64,000 nt of DNA from Psychrobacter pygoscelis (GTDB taxonomy: Bacteria; Pseudomonadota; Gammaproteobacteria; Pseudomonadales; Moraxellaceae). The notes beneath the pieces were generated by a model, which saw only the letters and a program-made list of their open reading frames with translations, was not told where the DNA came from and did no database searches. The DNA is taken from positions 186,001 through 250,000 of the forward strand of contig NZ_RQRU01000002.1 in NCBI RefSeq assembly GCF_004335015.1, read 5' to 3'. The translations under genes and the position numbers were made by a program. Position 1 is the first letter of the stretch. Every line of letters begins with the position of its first letter. Positions 36,597 through 45,605 of the stretch are shown in pieces.

Positions 36597-38024
36597 TTGG
36601 AATATTTTGATCGATACGAAGGTGGCGAGCGTGCCATATTGGTTCATTTAGACATTCGGCAAATTCAGGACCCAGATGATCTTGAAGAGTTTGAATTATT
36701 GGTCGACTCTGCAGGCGCGCAGCGCTTAGATTTAGTGACCGGCTCACGGCTCAAGCCTGATGCCAAGTATTTTGTCGGTTCAGGAAAGGCGCAAGAGATT
36801 GCAGAGCTGGTACGCGAGCATGAAGCCGATATCGTCATCTTTAATCATAGCCTCTCCCCCTCCCAAGAGCGCAACTTAGAGACATTGGTTCAATGCCGAG
36901 TACTGGACCGTACCGGACTCATTTTGGATATCTTTGCTCAGCGCGCCCGAACCTACGAAGGTAAGCTGCAGGTGGAGCTGGCTCAGCTTAATCACTTATC
37001 GACTCGTCTTGTTCGCGGTTGGACGCATTTGGAGCGTCAAAAAGGCGGGATTGGCCTACGTGGTCCTGGTGAGACTCAGCTTGAGACTGACCGCCGCTTA
37101 CTCCAGACCCGTGTCAGCCAGCTTAAGACCAAGCTTGAAAAGGTCAAGCAGACTCGAGCGCAAGGTCGAGCCAAACGGCAAAAGTCTGATGTACCGACCA
37201 TCTCGCTGGTCGGCTATACCAATGCGGGTAAGTCTACCCTATTCAATCGCTTGGTCGATGAGAATATCTACGCTGCCGACCAGCTATTTGCCACGCTAGA
37301 CCCTACGCTGCGCCGTCTCGACTGGCAAGGTGTGGGCCGCGTCGTATTGGTCGATACAGTAGGCTTTGTTCGCCACTTGCCGCATGAGTTGGTGGAGTCT
37401 TTCCACGCGACGCTTGAAGAGACACTAGAGGCTGACTTGCTACTGCATGTGATTGACTCAGCCAGTCCTGATATGCATGAACAGATTACCGCCGTCAAAA
37501 ACGTGCTGGCAGAGATTAATAATGATGTGCCAGTACTTAATGTCTATAACAAGATTGATCTAACCGATGAACCTGCGCATATTGGCTACGCGGAAAAAGA
37601 TAAGCCTAGCCGCGTCTATGTTTCGGCAAAAGCCAATCTAGGTATGGAACAGTTATCCATGGCTGTGCAGCAGTTGTTAACCGGTACTCTGACCGTCTTT
37701 AACTTGACCCTGCCGTTTGGTGCTGGTCAGCTCAAAAATGCTTTATACGAATTGGGCGTCATTGAAGAAGAGAGCTATGACGAGACAGGCCACGAGCGGC
37801 TTACCATTCGCCTGCAAAGTGATAAGCTCAAGCAGCTATTGGGTCAAGCGGGGTATTCACCACTAGATGTCTTACCGCTTGCCCAAGCGACACTACTAAT
37901 GCCCACTTTAGAGCCTTTTGAAAAAGAAATCCAAGCCGCCCAAGAAGACAGCCAACAGCTAAGTGAGGAAGGAGACATCTCAGCGGAGCTACCCTCTCAC
38001 TTTGATGACCCTATTAGTAGATAA
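36597..38024 (+). CDS. hflX: GTPase HflX, ribosome-splitting factor
   Basis: Ribosome-associated GTPase of 475 residues that can split or rescue stalled 70S ribosomes. N-terminal HflX domain with GSGKAQEI and the Gly-rich RGPGETQLETDRR (~160). G1 GYTNAGKST (~205), G3 DTVGF, G4 NKID, G5 VSAKA. The TTG start has AGGTGA nine bases upstream. No other start lies nearby. The C-terminal tail (~30 residues) is acidic. hfq, its usual neighbour in many gammaproteobacteria, is not adjacent. Confidence 0.95.
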   Translation: MEYFDRYEGGERAILVHLDIRQIQDPDDLEEFELLVDSAGAQRLDLVTGSRLKPDAKYFVGSGKAQEIAELVREHEADIVIFNHSLSPSQERNLETLVQCRVLDRTGLILDIFAQRARTYEGKLQVELAQLNHLSTRLVRGWTHLERQKGGIGLRGPGETQLETDRRLLQTRVSQLKTKLEKVKQTRAQGRAKRQKSDVPTISLVGYTNAGKSTLFNRLVDENIYAADQLFATLDPTLRRLDWQGVGRVVLVDTVGFVRHLPHELVESFHATLEETLEADLLLHVIDSASPDMHEQITAVKNVLAEINNDVPVLNVYNKIDLTDEPAHIGYAEKDKPSRVYVSAKANLGMEQLSMAVQQLLTGTLTVFNLTLPFGAGQLKNALYELGVIEEESYDETGHERLTIRLQSDKLKQLLGQAGYSPLDVLPLAQATLLMPTLEPFEKEIQAAQEDSQQLSEEGDISAELPSHFDDPISR

Positions 38025-38646
38025 CCCTCACGACTACTGAACATCGTTAGGGTAGGCATTGGCTATGATCGACTAGAGAGTAGCCAATGCCATTTTTATT
38101 GCAATTTGTGCCTTAATAGATATATGATTTAATAGGTTTTTTTATGAATTGAGGCAATAGAGGAAGATAGCTGCCGTATATCATCAGTATAATAGCTATA
38201 CTTATGGTTAATCCTATTTAAAACTGATATGTAAAAGAGTCGCTGATATAATTCGACTGGCTAGAAGTCATAAGATGACTGAGGCGAGCGTAGACCTATT
38301 CCAGCGATTTTGTGTCAAATCTAAAATGGATTGACTATAACAAGGATTCGACTCAAGCAAGTAGACTATTCTATTCTTGTCACGACAAACCGGTTCAGCT
38401 TTTTTCCTCATTCTATGACTCTCATAGAATTGGGGCATTAGCTTTGCTAGTATCATCCTTTATCCCTCTGCTCTTCTATTTGGTCCACTGCCTAGAAGAT
38501 AAGTTATTAAAACACCCCTAAAACCACGGCTGAGCTATTGCCATTAATCATAACCGACTCTATCATAGATATAAGCGCTTACCCCCTCATAAAAGCCTAC
38601 TGCTATTGCGTTTATTCTTTTATTATCTATCCTTCAAGGATGAAAC
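38025..38646. other. Intergenic region
   Basis: 622 bases. It holds the hflX terminator. A GTG-started frame of 69 codons (38312-38521) has one hydrophobic stretch but no ribosome binding site and is not called. Confidence 0.35.
38055..38098 (+). terminator. Terminator behind hflX
   Basis: Perfect stem GGCATTGGCTA / TAGCCAATGCC with a 15-base loop, followed by ATTTTTATT. Confidence 0.85.
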
Positions 38647-39216
38647 ATGCCTGCTGCTAAGACCACGACCAATACTAGCCCACCGCATCACCCTACACCG
38701 TCTTTGTCACTACCAATCGCGATTGTACTTACCTTAGCGTTAGTCATTATCGTGCGTGAAGGGGCGGTGATTGTTTGCCAAGCTTTTGGCATCGCTAGTG
38801 CAGCCAATATCGTAGGTCTTATTGTTATGTTTGTCATTCTCATGGTATGGCGGTTTACCATAGGGTTGCCGCAGTGGCTGACTCAGGCCAGTAACACCTT
38901 GCTGGTAGACAGTGGCTTTGCATTTTTACCGGTATCTGCGGGTGCAGGATTGCTATTATTTGCGCTTGGCGATGAATTTTGGGGTATTGTAATCACTATT
39001 ATTGTCAGTACGCTGATACCATTATGGGGCTTTGCGCGGCTCGCTAACCGCTGGTTGAATCCCGTGGCTGAAGACGCTACTGCGGCTGCTACTCATAATC
39101 TAGATGCTAATACTGAATCTAACGGCCACAGCTCTACTAGTACAATCAAGTCCTCTCAAGCTTCTAAGCATAGCCTAGACGATATCTCCCAACCTTCGCA
39201 GGAGGAGCAGCAATGA
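38647..39216 (+). CDS. lrgA: CidA/LrgA family holin-like membrane protein
   Basis: 189 residues with four hydrophobic helices (LPIAIVLTLALVIIV, NIVGLIVMFVILMVW, FAFLPVSAGAGLLLFALG, GIVITIIVSTLIPLW). It matches the CidA/LrgA family, linked to control of murein hydrolases and to export of pyruvate or other overflow metabolites. The C-terminal ~45 residues form a Ser/Thr/Ala-rich tail that the family usually lacks. AAGGATG lies before the ATG. It overlaps lrgB by four bases. Confidence 0.88.
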   Translation: MPAAKTTTNTSPPHHPTPSLSLPIAIVLTLALVIIVREGAVIVCQAFGIASAANIVGLIVMFVILMVWRFTIGLPQWLTQASNTLLVDSGFAFLPVSAGAGLLLFALGDEFWGIVITIIVSTLIPLWGFARLANRWLNPVAEDATAAATHNLDANTESNGHSSTSTIKSSQASKHSLDDISQPSQEEQQ

Positions 39217-39911
39217 TGATTGCTCAGTCTTCAGTATTATTATCGACCATTGCTGCATTTATCTTAACGCTTATCGCCCACGTTATTGCGCGGATAATGG
39301 CCAAGAGAATCCCTGGTTTACCGATGGTCATTACTGCCATGGTGCTGGTGATTCTCTTTTTATTCATCCTGCAGTGGGATTATGAAGCCTACTATCAAGT
39401 CGCCAAGCCCGTCTTTGACCACCTACTAGGCTATGTGACCGTATTACTAGCTATTCCTTTAGCCGCGATGAATTTTAAAGGATTACCGCTTAAGCGCCTA
39501 TCGGTTATCATTGCTTTAGCGACCGTCATAGGGGCACTATTGCCTATGGGTATGGCTTATTTATTTTCAATGAGTCACGAGACCTTTTTGGCTTTTGCGA
39601 CACGTTCTGTAACGACACCTATTGGTCTTAGTGTGGCCGCTATTATCAAAGCTCCTCTAGCTATGGCCAATCTTATTATTATCGTCTCGGGCTTACTGGG
39701 CGCAGGTGTCGCTCGCTTTTTATTTCGCCGAGTAGAAGATGATCGAGCTAAGGGCTTGGCATTAGGGCTAACCGCGCACGCGTTCGGCACGGTAGAAGCT
39801 TGGCAGATCAGTACAACTGCAGGTCGTTACGCTGCATTTGGACTTGCTGTTAATGGTTTAATTACCGCCGTCTGGGTCCCCATCTTTATCACCGCTATGT
39901 CACTATCTTAA
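39213..39911 (+). CDS. lrgB: LrgB/CidB family membrane protein
   Basis: 232 residues, about six to seven hydrophobic segments. Family signature ATRSVTTPIGLSVA (~128) and GLTAHAFGTVEAW (~190). Partner of the LrgA/CidA protein encoded just upstream with an ATGA overlap, so the two are translationally coupled. AGGAGGAGC is a strong ribosome binding site within the end of lrgA. Confidence 0.92.
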   Translation: MMIAQSSVLLSTIAAFILTLIAHVIARIMAKRIPGLPMVITAMVLVILFLFILQWDYEAYYQVAKPVFDHLLGYVTVLLAIPLAAMNFKGLPLKRLSVIIALATVIGALLPMGMAYLFSMSHETFLAFATRSVTTPIGLSVAAIIKAPLAMANLIIIVSGLLGAGVARFLFRRVEDDRAKGLALGLTAHAFGTVEAWQISTTAGRYAAFGLAVNGLITAVWVPIFITAMSLS

Positions 39912-40344
39912 ATAGCGGCAATCTTGAATCGACTGGTATTAGCTACAGTCTCGACTTCTGAGGGGACTTTTGACATGGCTAGTAGACATTTTGAAAGGAC
40001 AGTCGGTTGGCAAAAAAGTCAATTTTTATGGTATATTATGCTTAAACTATGGGGAGATTTAGATATTTATTTTGCCTAAATTGGATCATTAATGAGTCTT
40101 AAGTATTGTTCATTTTTTATGTTCCTATATCGCTGGTATCGTAAATATTTTCAATATTTTACCTTCGCTCTTATTGCCATTTGACACGACTACTTTACGA
40201 CTCTTTCATGATTAGCAGAATATGAAGGCGTTATTTCATTACTCACTATTACCTCTTATCCCCGTTAATCCCAACCGATAACTATAATGTTACTGTTTTG
40301 ATCGCTCGGACACTATTGTACTAATCCTAATAAGTGATAATCCT
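39912..40344. other. Intergenic region
   Basis: 433 bases between lrgB and the transglycosylase gene on the same strand. No gene, terminator or repeat was recognised. Confidence 0.35.
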
Positions 40345-41169
40345 ATGACTATACTTCGCCGCCGTTTTGCACGAGTACGCTCTAATCATTTACTTATCCC
40401 TAGAATTAGCCTCTTTGCTACCCTATCGATCACCGCTATGGCTAGTGCTCAAGCTGGAGAGATGTACATTTATAAAGACCAAAGCGGTCAAGTACTCTTA
40501 ACCAATGTCAACCCAAGTGGTAACTTTGAGAAGTTTACCAAGAAGGTTAAGGTCACTTACTACCCAGATTCTAAAATGTATAATGGGGCTAGCAGCAGCT
40601 ATGGTAGTAGCGCAGCAAGTAAAAGCGCTTCGCGTAATGCTTACGATGCTCTGATTCGTACTTCTGCCAATCGACACGGCATTGATCCTGGCCTAATGAA
40701 AGCCATGATGCATACTGAGTCAGCCTTTAACCCCAATGCCCGCTCTCCTGTAGGCGCGCAGGGACTGATGCAGCTGATGCCCGCTACTGCGCGGCGCTTT
40801 TCTGTCAGAAATCCGTGGAATCCAGCCGAAAATATCGAAGGCTCTGCCAAGTACATCGCTTGGTTATTACGCCGTTTTAATAACAATGTTGAATACGCGG
40901 TTGCAGGCTATAACGCTGGTGAGGGTAACGTTGATAAATATGGCGGTATTCCCCCATTTCGTGAGACACGCAACTATGTCAAAAATGTCATGAGTCGCTA
41001 CCATAGTCTGTATAAGAACGACTCAGGCCTGATGACTGGTAGCACCAACACACCCTCTAATAATAGCAGCTATAATGTGCAGCCGGTTAGCTATGCCACG
41101 ATGAACAACAACGTTGGCTCAGGAAACAGTGCCAGCTATGCCAACTCCGCTTATAATGCTCTGCGTTAA
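40345..41169 (+). CDS. Lytic transglycosylase with DUF4124-like N-terminal domain
   Basis: 274 residues. Hydrophobic leader with Ala-x-Ala-like end (SAQAGEMYIY) for export. A short DUF4124-like segment (MYIYKDQSGQVLLTNV) is followed by a Slt-type lysozyme-like domain (~100-220). The catalytic Glu is in MMHTESAFNP, with GAQGLMQLMPATARRF and AVAGYNAGEGNVDKY. It cleaves peptidoglycan glycan strands in the periplasm. The C-terminus is low-complexity Ser/Asn. Single gene followed by a strong terminator. Confidence 0.9.
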   Translation: MTILRRRFARVRSNHLLIPRISLFATLSITAMASAQAGEMYIYKDQSGQVLLTNVNPSGNFEKFTKKVKVTYYPDSKMYNGASSSYGSSAASKSASRNAYDALIRTSANRHGIDPGLMKAMMHTESAFNPNARSPVGAQGLMQLMPATARRFSVRNPWNPAENIEGSAKYIAWLLRRFNNNVEYAVAGYNAGEGNVDKYGGIPPFRETRNYVKNVMSRYHSLYKNDSGLMTGSTNTPSNNSSYNVQPVSYATMNNNVGSGNSASYANSAYNALR

Positions 41170-41226
41170 CCACCCCCGCTAATCTGCTATTTATAGTAGA
41201 ATAAATCTGATTCAATACTCTGCAAG

Positions 41227-41262
41227 CAAAGGCCAACTTATCATTAAGTTGGCCTTTTTATG
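41227..41262 (+). terminator. Terminator behind lytic transglycosylase
   Basis: AAAGGCCAACTTA / TAAGTTGGCCTTTTT, near-perfect stem with a small loop and T run. Confidence 0.88.
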
Positions 41263-41468
41263 CCATTGCCAACACACCATCATCACTAAATATCTGCCAT
41301 GTCATGGTAATTGAGTGACAAAGCTACATTTATAGGCTAGCAGTTATAAAGTGGCTAAACAGCTAAATTAATAAATGGCTTAGGCTGTATAAACCATCCT
41401 AGATACTCTATAGACTTCATTGGGCTTAACGACTATCAGCCTTTTTTAATAAAAGCTCGCCAACATAA

Positions 41469-41497
41469 AAAAACCCACGATAATCGTGGGTTTTTTA
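41469..41497 (-). terminator. Terminator behind tsf
   Basis: AAAAAACCCACGAT / ATCGTGGGTTTTTT, a perfect palindrome with A and T runs on both sides. It is placed 25 bases after the tsf stop on the minus strand and can also act on the plus strand. Confidence 0.9.
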
Positions 41498-41521
41498 TAT
41501 CAGCTTTAATTAATAAAGCGC

Positions 41522-42400
41522 TTACTTGTTAGCTGATGCTTGAGCCGCAGCAACTTCAGCAGCGAAGTCTTCTTGCTTTTTCTCAATACCTTCGCCTACT
41601 TCCAGACGCTTGAAGCCAAGTACTTTTACGCCGTCAGCTTTTAATACATCACCGACTTTTTTGTCGTTATCCATAACGTACTGTTGACGTAGTAGCGTTA
41701 CTTCGTCTAGGTATTTACGAAGACCACCTTCGATCATCTTCTCAACGATGTTGTCAGGCTTGCCAGACTCACGAGCTTTGGCTTCGATGATATCTTTTTC
41801 ACGAGCAAGTACGTCAGCTGGAACGTCAGTATCATCAACTGCTACTGGGTTGAAGGCTGCGATGTGCATCGCTAAGCTCTTACCAGTCTCTTCATTGCCG
41901 CCCTCGAAAGACACGACCACACCGATACGTAGGCCATGGCGGTATGAGGCAAGGTTATCACCTTCGATAGTTTCGGCACGGCGAACTTGAATGTTTTCAC
42001 CGATTTTTTGTACCAATGCCACGCGAGCTTCTTCAACGCTTTGACCATCGCCATAAGGAAGTTCAGCAATTTTAGCGACATCAGTAGTGTCATTTTCTAA
42101 AGCTAGATCAGCAACTTTTTCTGCAAATGCAGTGAAGTTTGCATCTTTAGCAACAAAGTCAGTTTGGCAGTTGACTTCTAATAGCAATGCTTTTTTGTCG
42201 TTTTGCGCGATGATGATAGCACCATCAGCTGCGATATTACCCGCTTTTTTAGCGGCTTTAGCTTGACCAGACTTACGAAGATTGTCGATCGCCATTTCGA
42301 CGTCGCCATTAGTCTCTTCAAGTGCTTTTTTACACTCCATCATGCCAAGACCTGTACGATCACGTAATTCTTTTACTAATTTGGCAGAAATTTGTGCCAT
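41522..42400 (-). CDS. tsf: Elongation factor Ts
   Basis: Nucleotide exchange factor for EF-Tu, 292 residues, normal length. N-terminal UBA-like domain ([19 protein letters not shown]), dimerisation core with [14 protein letters not shown] and [10 protein letters not shown], and a C-terminal module. AGGTATTCTC lies before the ATG. It follows rpsB on the same strand but after an unusually long gap. Confidence 0.97.
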   Translation of the reverse strand: MAQISAKLVKELRDRTGLGMMECKKALEETNGDVEMAIDNLRKSGQAKAAKKAGNIAADGAIIIAQNDKKALLLEVNCQTDFVAKDANFTAFAEKVADLALENDTTDVAKIAELPYGDGQSVEEARVALVQKIGENIQVRRAETIEGDNLASYRHGLRIGVVVSFEGGNEETGKSLAMHIAAFNPVAVDDTDVPADVLAREKDIIEAKARESGKPDNIVEKMIEGGLRKYLDEVTLLRQQYVMDNDKKVGDVLKADGVKVLGFKRLEVGEGIEKKQEDFAAEVAAAQASANK

Positions 42401-42985
42401 GAGAATACCTCTGTTTTGTTATGAAGAATAAGGGAGATGCTACTTAGGTGATTTAGATTGCTTAAATCATGTGGGATACATAGCAGTTCGGGGATAAACC
42501 ATCGCAACTATGCAATATTTGTACTGTTTACACCATTTAAGTTAAGCGCTGTTAGCTTTGAGCGCTACTCATTAAAAAGCAATCGAACAATAGCATCAAT
42601 ATATCTATTATTGTATACAGTGTTTTTTCATACTGATATGGCTGTCATTAAGAGCGCGATATATCTGCTAACTGACTGCACACGTTGGCTCTTCTAATTA
42701 AACCCTATAGCTAGCGATAAGCGCACTACAAAGTATAAAATTACTTAATGACCTATTAATGACAAGGCATGATAAGTTACCTATATCATGCCCATCATAA
42801 CGTATAAAAACGTGGCTTACTGTATTAATAGTACTTAGTTTAATAACAGTTAAATTAACAGTACTTCAATCAATAACCACCAGATCAGTAGTCACAATTA
42901 ACGTTCGAGTGGCTTAAGGCCTAACAGCTTATTCATACTGCTAAGCGATTAGACCACCCGACTTGCTAATCGGCTTACTGACTAA
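42401..42985. other. Long rpsB-tsf gap
   Basis: 585 bases inside what is usually a tight rpsB-tsf operon. No clear terminator, small gene or RNA was recognised. The stretch is AT-rich. A 79-codon plus-strand frame at 42458 starts with TTG-type context and lacks protein character. Confidence 0.45.
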
Positions 42986-43804
42986 TTATAGATCGGCTTG
43001 AGCTTCAGCTGACGCTTCTGTTGACTGCTCAGTAGCTGCATCTGCTGACTCATTAGCTTCGGCTGCTGGCGCAGCTTCTGTTGGCGCGCCGCCTGCTTGA
43101 GTTTGTGCATACTCTTTACCCGCGATGATCGCATCAGCGATTGAAGTAACGTATAAAGTTACTGCACGAATAGCATCATCGTTTGCTGGGATAACATAAT
43201 CAACGTTATCTGGGTTTGAGTTAGTATCAACGATACCGATAACTGGGATACCTAGGTTTTTGGCTTCTTTAATAGCGATAGCTTCATGGTCCACGTCAAC
43301 AACGAAGATAGCATCAGGAAGGCCGCCCATATCTTTAATACCACCAAGTGAACGCTCAAGCTTTTCCATATCACGGGTACGCTCTAGCGCTTCACGCTTA
43401 GTAAGCTTAGCGAAAGTACCGTCTTCTGATTGCTTTTCAAGCTCTTTTAGACGAGTGATTGACTGACGAAGTGTTTTCCAGTTAGTCAACATACCACCAA
43501 GCCAGCGGTGATCAACATAAGGCATGCCAGCGCGTTGAGCTTGCTCACGGATGATACCGCTTGCCGCACGTTTAGTACCCACAAATAAGACTTTGTTTTT
43601 CTTACTTGCTAGGTTGTTTACGTAAGTTAACGCTTCATTGAATGCTTTAACCGTATGCTCAAGGTTAATGATATGAATCTTGTTACGAGCACCGAAGATG
43701 TAAGGTCCCATTTTTGGGTTCCAAAAGCGAGTTTGGTGACCAAAGTGAGCGCCTGCTTGTAGCAAATCACGCATTGCGATTTGTGTTGGGTTTTGAGTTG
43801 CCAT
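42986..43804 (-). CDS. rpsB: 30S ribosomal protein S2
   Basis: Small-subunit ribosomal protein, 272 residues from ATG 43804. AGGAT lies eight bases upstream of this ATG, whereas ATG 43810 is too close. Signatures: [39 protein letters not shown] and [21 protein letters not shown]. The C-terminal ~35 residues form an Ala/Glu/Thr-rich acidic tail longer than in E. coli S2. Confidence 0.97.
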   Translation of the reverse strand: MATQNPTQIAMRDLLQAGAHFGHQTRFWNPKMGPYIFGARNKIHIINLEHTVKAFNEALTYVNNLASKKNKVLFVGTKRAASGIIREQAQRAGMPYVDHRWLGGMLTNWKTLRQSITRLKELEKQSEDGTFAKLTKREALERTRDMEKLERSLGGIKDMGGLPDAIFVVDVDHEAIAIKEAKNLGIPVIGIVDTNSNPDNVDYVIPANDDAIRAVTLYVTSIADAIIAGKEYAQTQAGGAPTEAAPAAEANESADAATEQSTEASAEAQADL

Positions 43805-43810
43805 GTTCAT

Positions 43811-44256
43811 TTATCCTTTAAGATGGGTTATGCCTCCACATCACAAAATTACCGATTCATCGACACGCATCTGCTATTGTCGCTCATTAAAGAGGACAGC
43901 AAATTAGTCAAATCAACGAACACCCAGTAATTCTTTATGGTGATGTGTGTGTCATTGGTTGGTGAAAATTATTTAAGATAATACTTAACTATAATTTCCG
44001 TTAATTTAAGAATAGTAAAGCCCCATTAGGTAATGAGGCTTCATCTCTCTTAGTGAGTTAATTATTGATTTAGCAATGATTAATCGATAATCGACCAACT
44101 GTTTACTATAATCAATAGTTAATCGGTAGAATTATAGCATAAACGACCTATCATAGACTACTAAATTTACGCGCGGTCAAGATTGCCATTAAACAACCCA
44201 CTTTTAGCGAATTGTCTAACAAAATTTGCCAAACGCATGGCTATTGTTTATCCATT
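43811..44256. other. Upstream region of rpsB
   Basis: 446 bases between the CheX-like gene and rpsB, both on the minus strand. It contains a hairpin at 44018-44041 and should contain the rpsB promoter and leader; no S2-binding structure could be identified by eye. Confidence 0.4.
44018..44041 (-). terminator. Possible terminator behind CheX-like gene
   Basis: AAGCCTCATTA / TAATGGGGCTT on the minus strand with one mismatch and a short loop, followed by TTACTATTCTT. Weak T run. Confidence 0.4.
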
Positions 44257-44706
44257 CTACGCGATACAGATACCTATTACCGCATTACTGCCATGCCAAT
44301 GAAACGGAATAATATAGCTTCGGCGCTCTTTAGGCAAAAACGCATGACTGGGCACGCCATCAACGACTTGAGGGGGAGAAATCACAAAATCTGACCCAAA
44401 CTCCGTCCGCGCATTGCCCGAGACGGTATTGGCAATCTCCCCTAACAAATCCTTCATAATAGCTAAGGAGCTATCAGGCTCATTCATTACTGTGAGTAAG
44501 GAGCGCAGCATGGTACTCGGTGCACTGACGTAGACACTACCCTGTAATGGACCAGTAATTTTGATAACGCCACTATAGTCGTAGCCTATAGGAGAGGCGT
44601 TATCATGCAAGTACGGGGTGTCAATGTCTGTCAATGTCTCGCCAATTTGCGAGAAAAATGCGGCGACAGAGTTGACAAACACCCCTAATTTTTCGGCTTT
44701 AACCAT
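44257..44706 (-). CDS. CheX-like chemotaxis-type phosphatase, copy 2
   Basis: 149 residues of the CheX fold: YDYSGVIKITGPLQGSVYVS, then MKDLLGEIANTVSGNARTEF, matching the E-x-x-N motif that in CheX and CheC dephosphorylates CheY-P. It is paralogous to the gene at 44738. It lies at the end of the cluster with a CheY-like regulator and a CheA-like kinase and is expected to act on that regulator. Confidence 0.82.
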   Translation of the reverse strand: MVKAEKLGVFVNSVAAFFSQIGETLTDIDTPYLHDNASPIGYDYSGVIKITGPLQGSVYVSAPSTMLRSLLTVMNEPDSSLAIMKDLLGEIANTVSGNARTEFGSDFVISPPQVVDGVPSHAFLPKERRSYIIPFHWHGSNAVIGICIA

Positions 44707-44737
44707 AATCTTCTACTTTCCAAGTATTAATAAGAGT

Positions 44738-45193
44738 CTAGTCTTGTAGACATACAACAATTTCGCCTTGCTGCGACTGCCATGTAATTGGAATAATAAA
44801 TGAGTGCCCTGCTTTAGGAAGAATAACGCTCTGCGGTGAGCCTTTAAAGACAAAGGGTACTGAGATATGAAACTCCGCGCCAAACTCTTTACGAGCATTT
44901 CCTGAGATAGTATTGGCCACCTCACCAGCAAGATCGATATAATTATCTTCGCATTTATCGGTCTCTCCCATACTGTCTAATATACCATCTAGCAGCGCTC
45001 TAGTAGCGGTAAAATAGACCACACCTTTTTGTGCCCCTGAGATACCAATAACACCTGAATAGTCATGTATTCGAGGTTGTTTGTTCTCAAGCAAGTAAGG
45101 GGTATCTATAACCAACTCTTCAGTCGTAAATTGATCAAAGTAGTGTTTTACAATATCCACAAATATTTGTAGCTTTTGTTCTTTCATAATCAA
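44738..45193 (-). CDS. CheX-like chemotaxis-type phosphatase, copy 1
   Basis: 151 residues, CheX-like. DYSGVIGISGAQKGVVYFTA is followed by IDLAGEVANTISGNARKEFG, with the E-x-x-N catalytic pair. Its start overlaps the CheY-like stop by four bases, so the two are translationally coupled. Together with the next gene it gives two tandem, diverged CheX domains as separate proteins. Confidence 0.85.
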   Translation of the reverse strand: MIMKEQKLQIFVDIVKHYFDQFTTEELVIDTPYLLENKQPRIHDYSGVIGISGAQKGVVYFTATRALLDGILDSMGETDKCEDNYIDLAGEVANTISGNARKEFGAEFHISVPFVFKGSPQSVILPKAGHSFIIPITWQSQQGEIVVCLQD

Positions 45194-45552
45194 TCCTGTA
45201 CTAATTCGTCAAGCGCTTCTACCAATTCTTCTTCAGAAAATGGCTTGGTCAAAAATCCACTTGCCCCAAGAGATAGAGCTTCAATACCCGTGGCTTTGTC
45301 GGATAACGCGGACACGACCAAGATACGGACCTCTGGATCAATTGCTACAATTTTCTCAATACATTCAAGACCATCCATATGCGGCATGGTCAAATCCATG
45401 GTCACCACATTAGGACGATGGGTATTGAATTTTTCGATCGCATCCACACCACTTGTCGCCGTTGCCACGAGCATAAACTGCTCTGAGTTATATGCGCGCT
45501 GAATCCGATTACGAATGATATTAGAGTCATCGACTACCATTAATTTAAACAT
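45190..45552 (-). CDS. CheY-like single-domain response regulator
   Basis: 120 residues, a receiver domain only. Acidic pair in MVVDDSNI, phosphoacceptor Asp in VTMDLTMPHMDG (~52), Thr/Ser in ILVVSALSDKA and Lys in GFLTKPFSEEE. It lacks an output domain, so it must act by protein binding. It is encoded between a CheA-like kinase and two CheX-like proteins. Confidence 0.93.
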   Translation of the reverse strand: MFKLMVVDDSNIIRNRIQRAYNSEQFMLVATATSGVDAIEKFNTHRPNVVTMDLTMPHMDGLECIEKIVAIDPEVRILVVSALSDKATGIEALSLGASGFLTKPFSEEELVEALDELVQD

Positions 45553-45605
45553 CGTAATATTTTATCCTCAGTTAATTCTATCGTATACCTTGTTAACACC
45601 TGCCT

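Larger units (their letters stand above)
41170..41521. other. Convergent intergenic region with two terminators
   Basis: Between the transglycosylase gene and the 3' end of tsf. It holds two hairpin terminators (41227 and 41469) and nothing else recognised. Confidence 0.5.

Noticed and set aside
38312..38521. 69-codon GTG-started frame with one hydrophobic stretch
   Set aside because: No ribosome binding site and overlapping frames on both strands; insufficient support.
42458..42697. 79-codon frame between rpsB and tsf
   Set aside because: Opposite strand to the operon, no ribosome binding site, no recognisable protein character.
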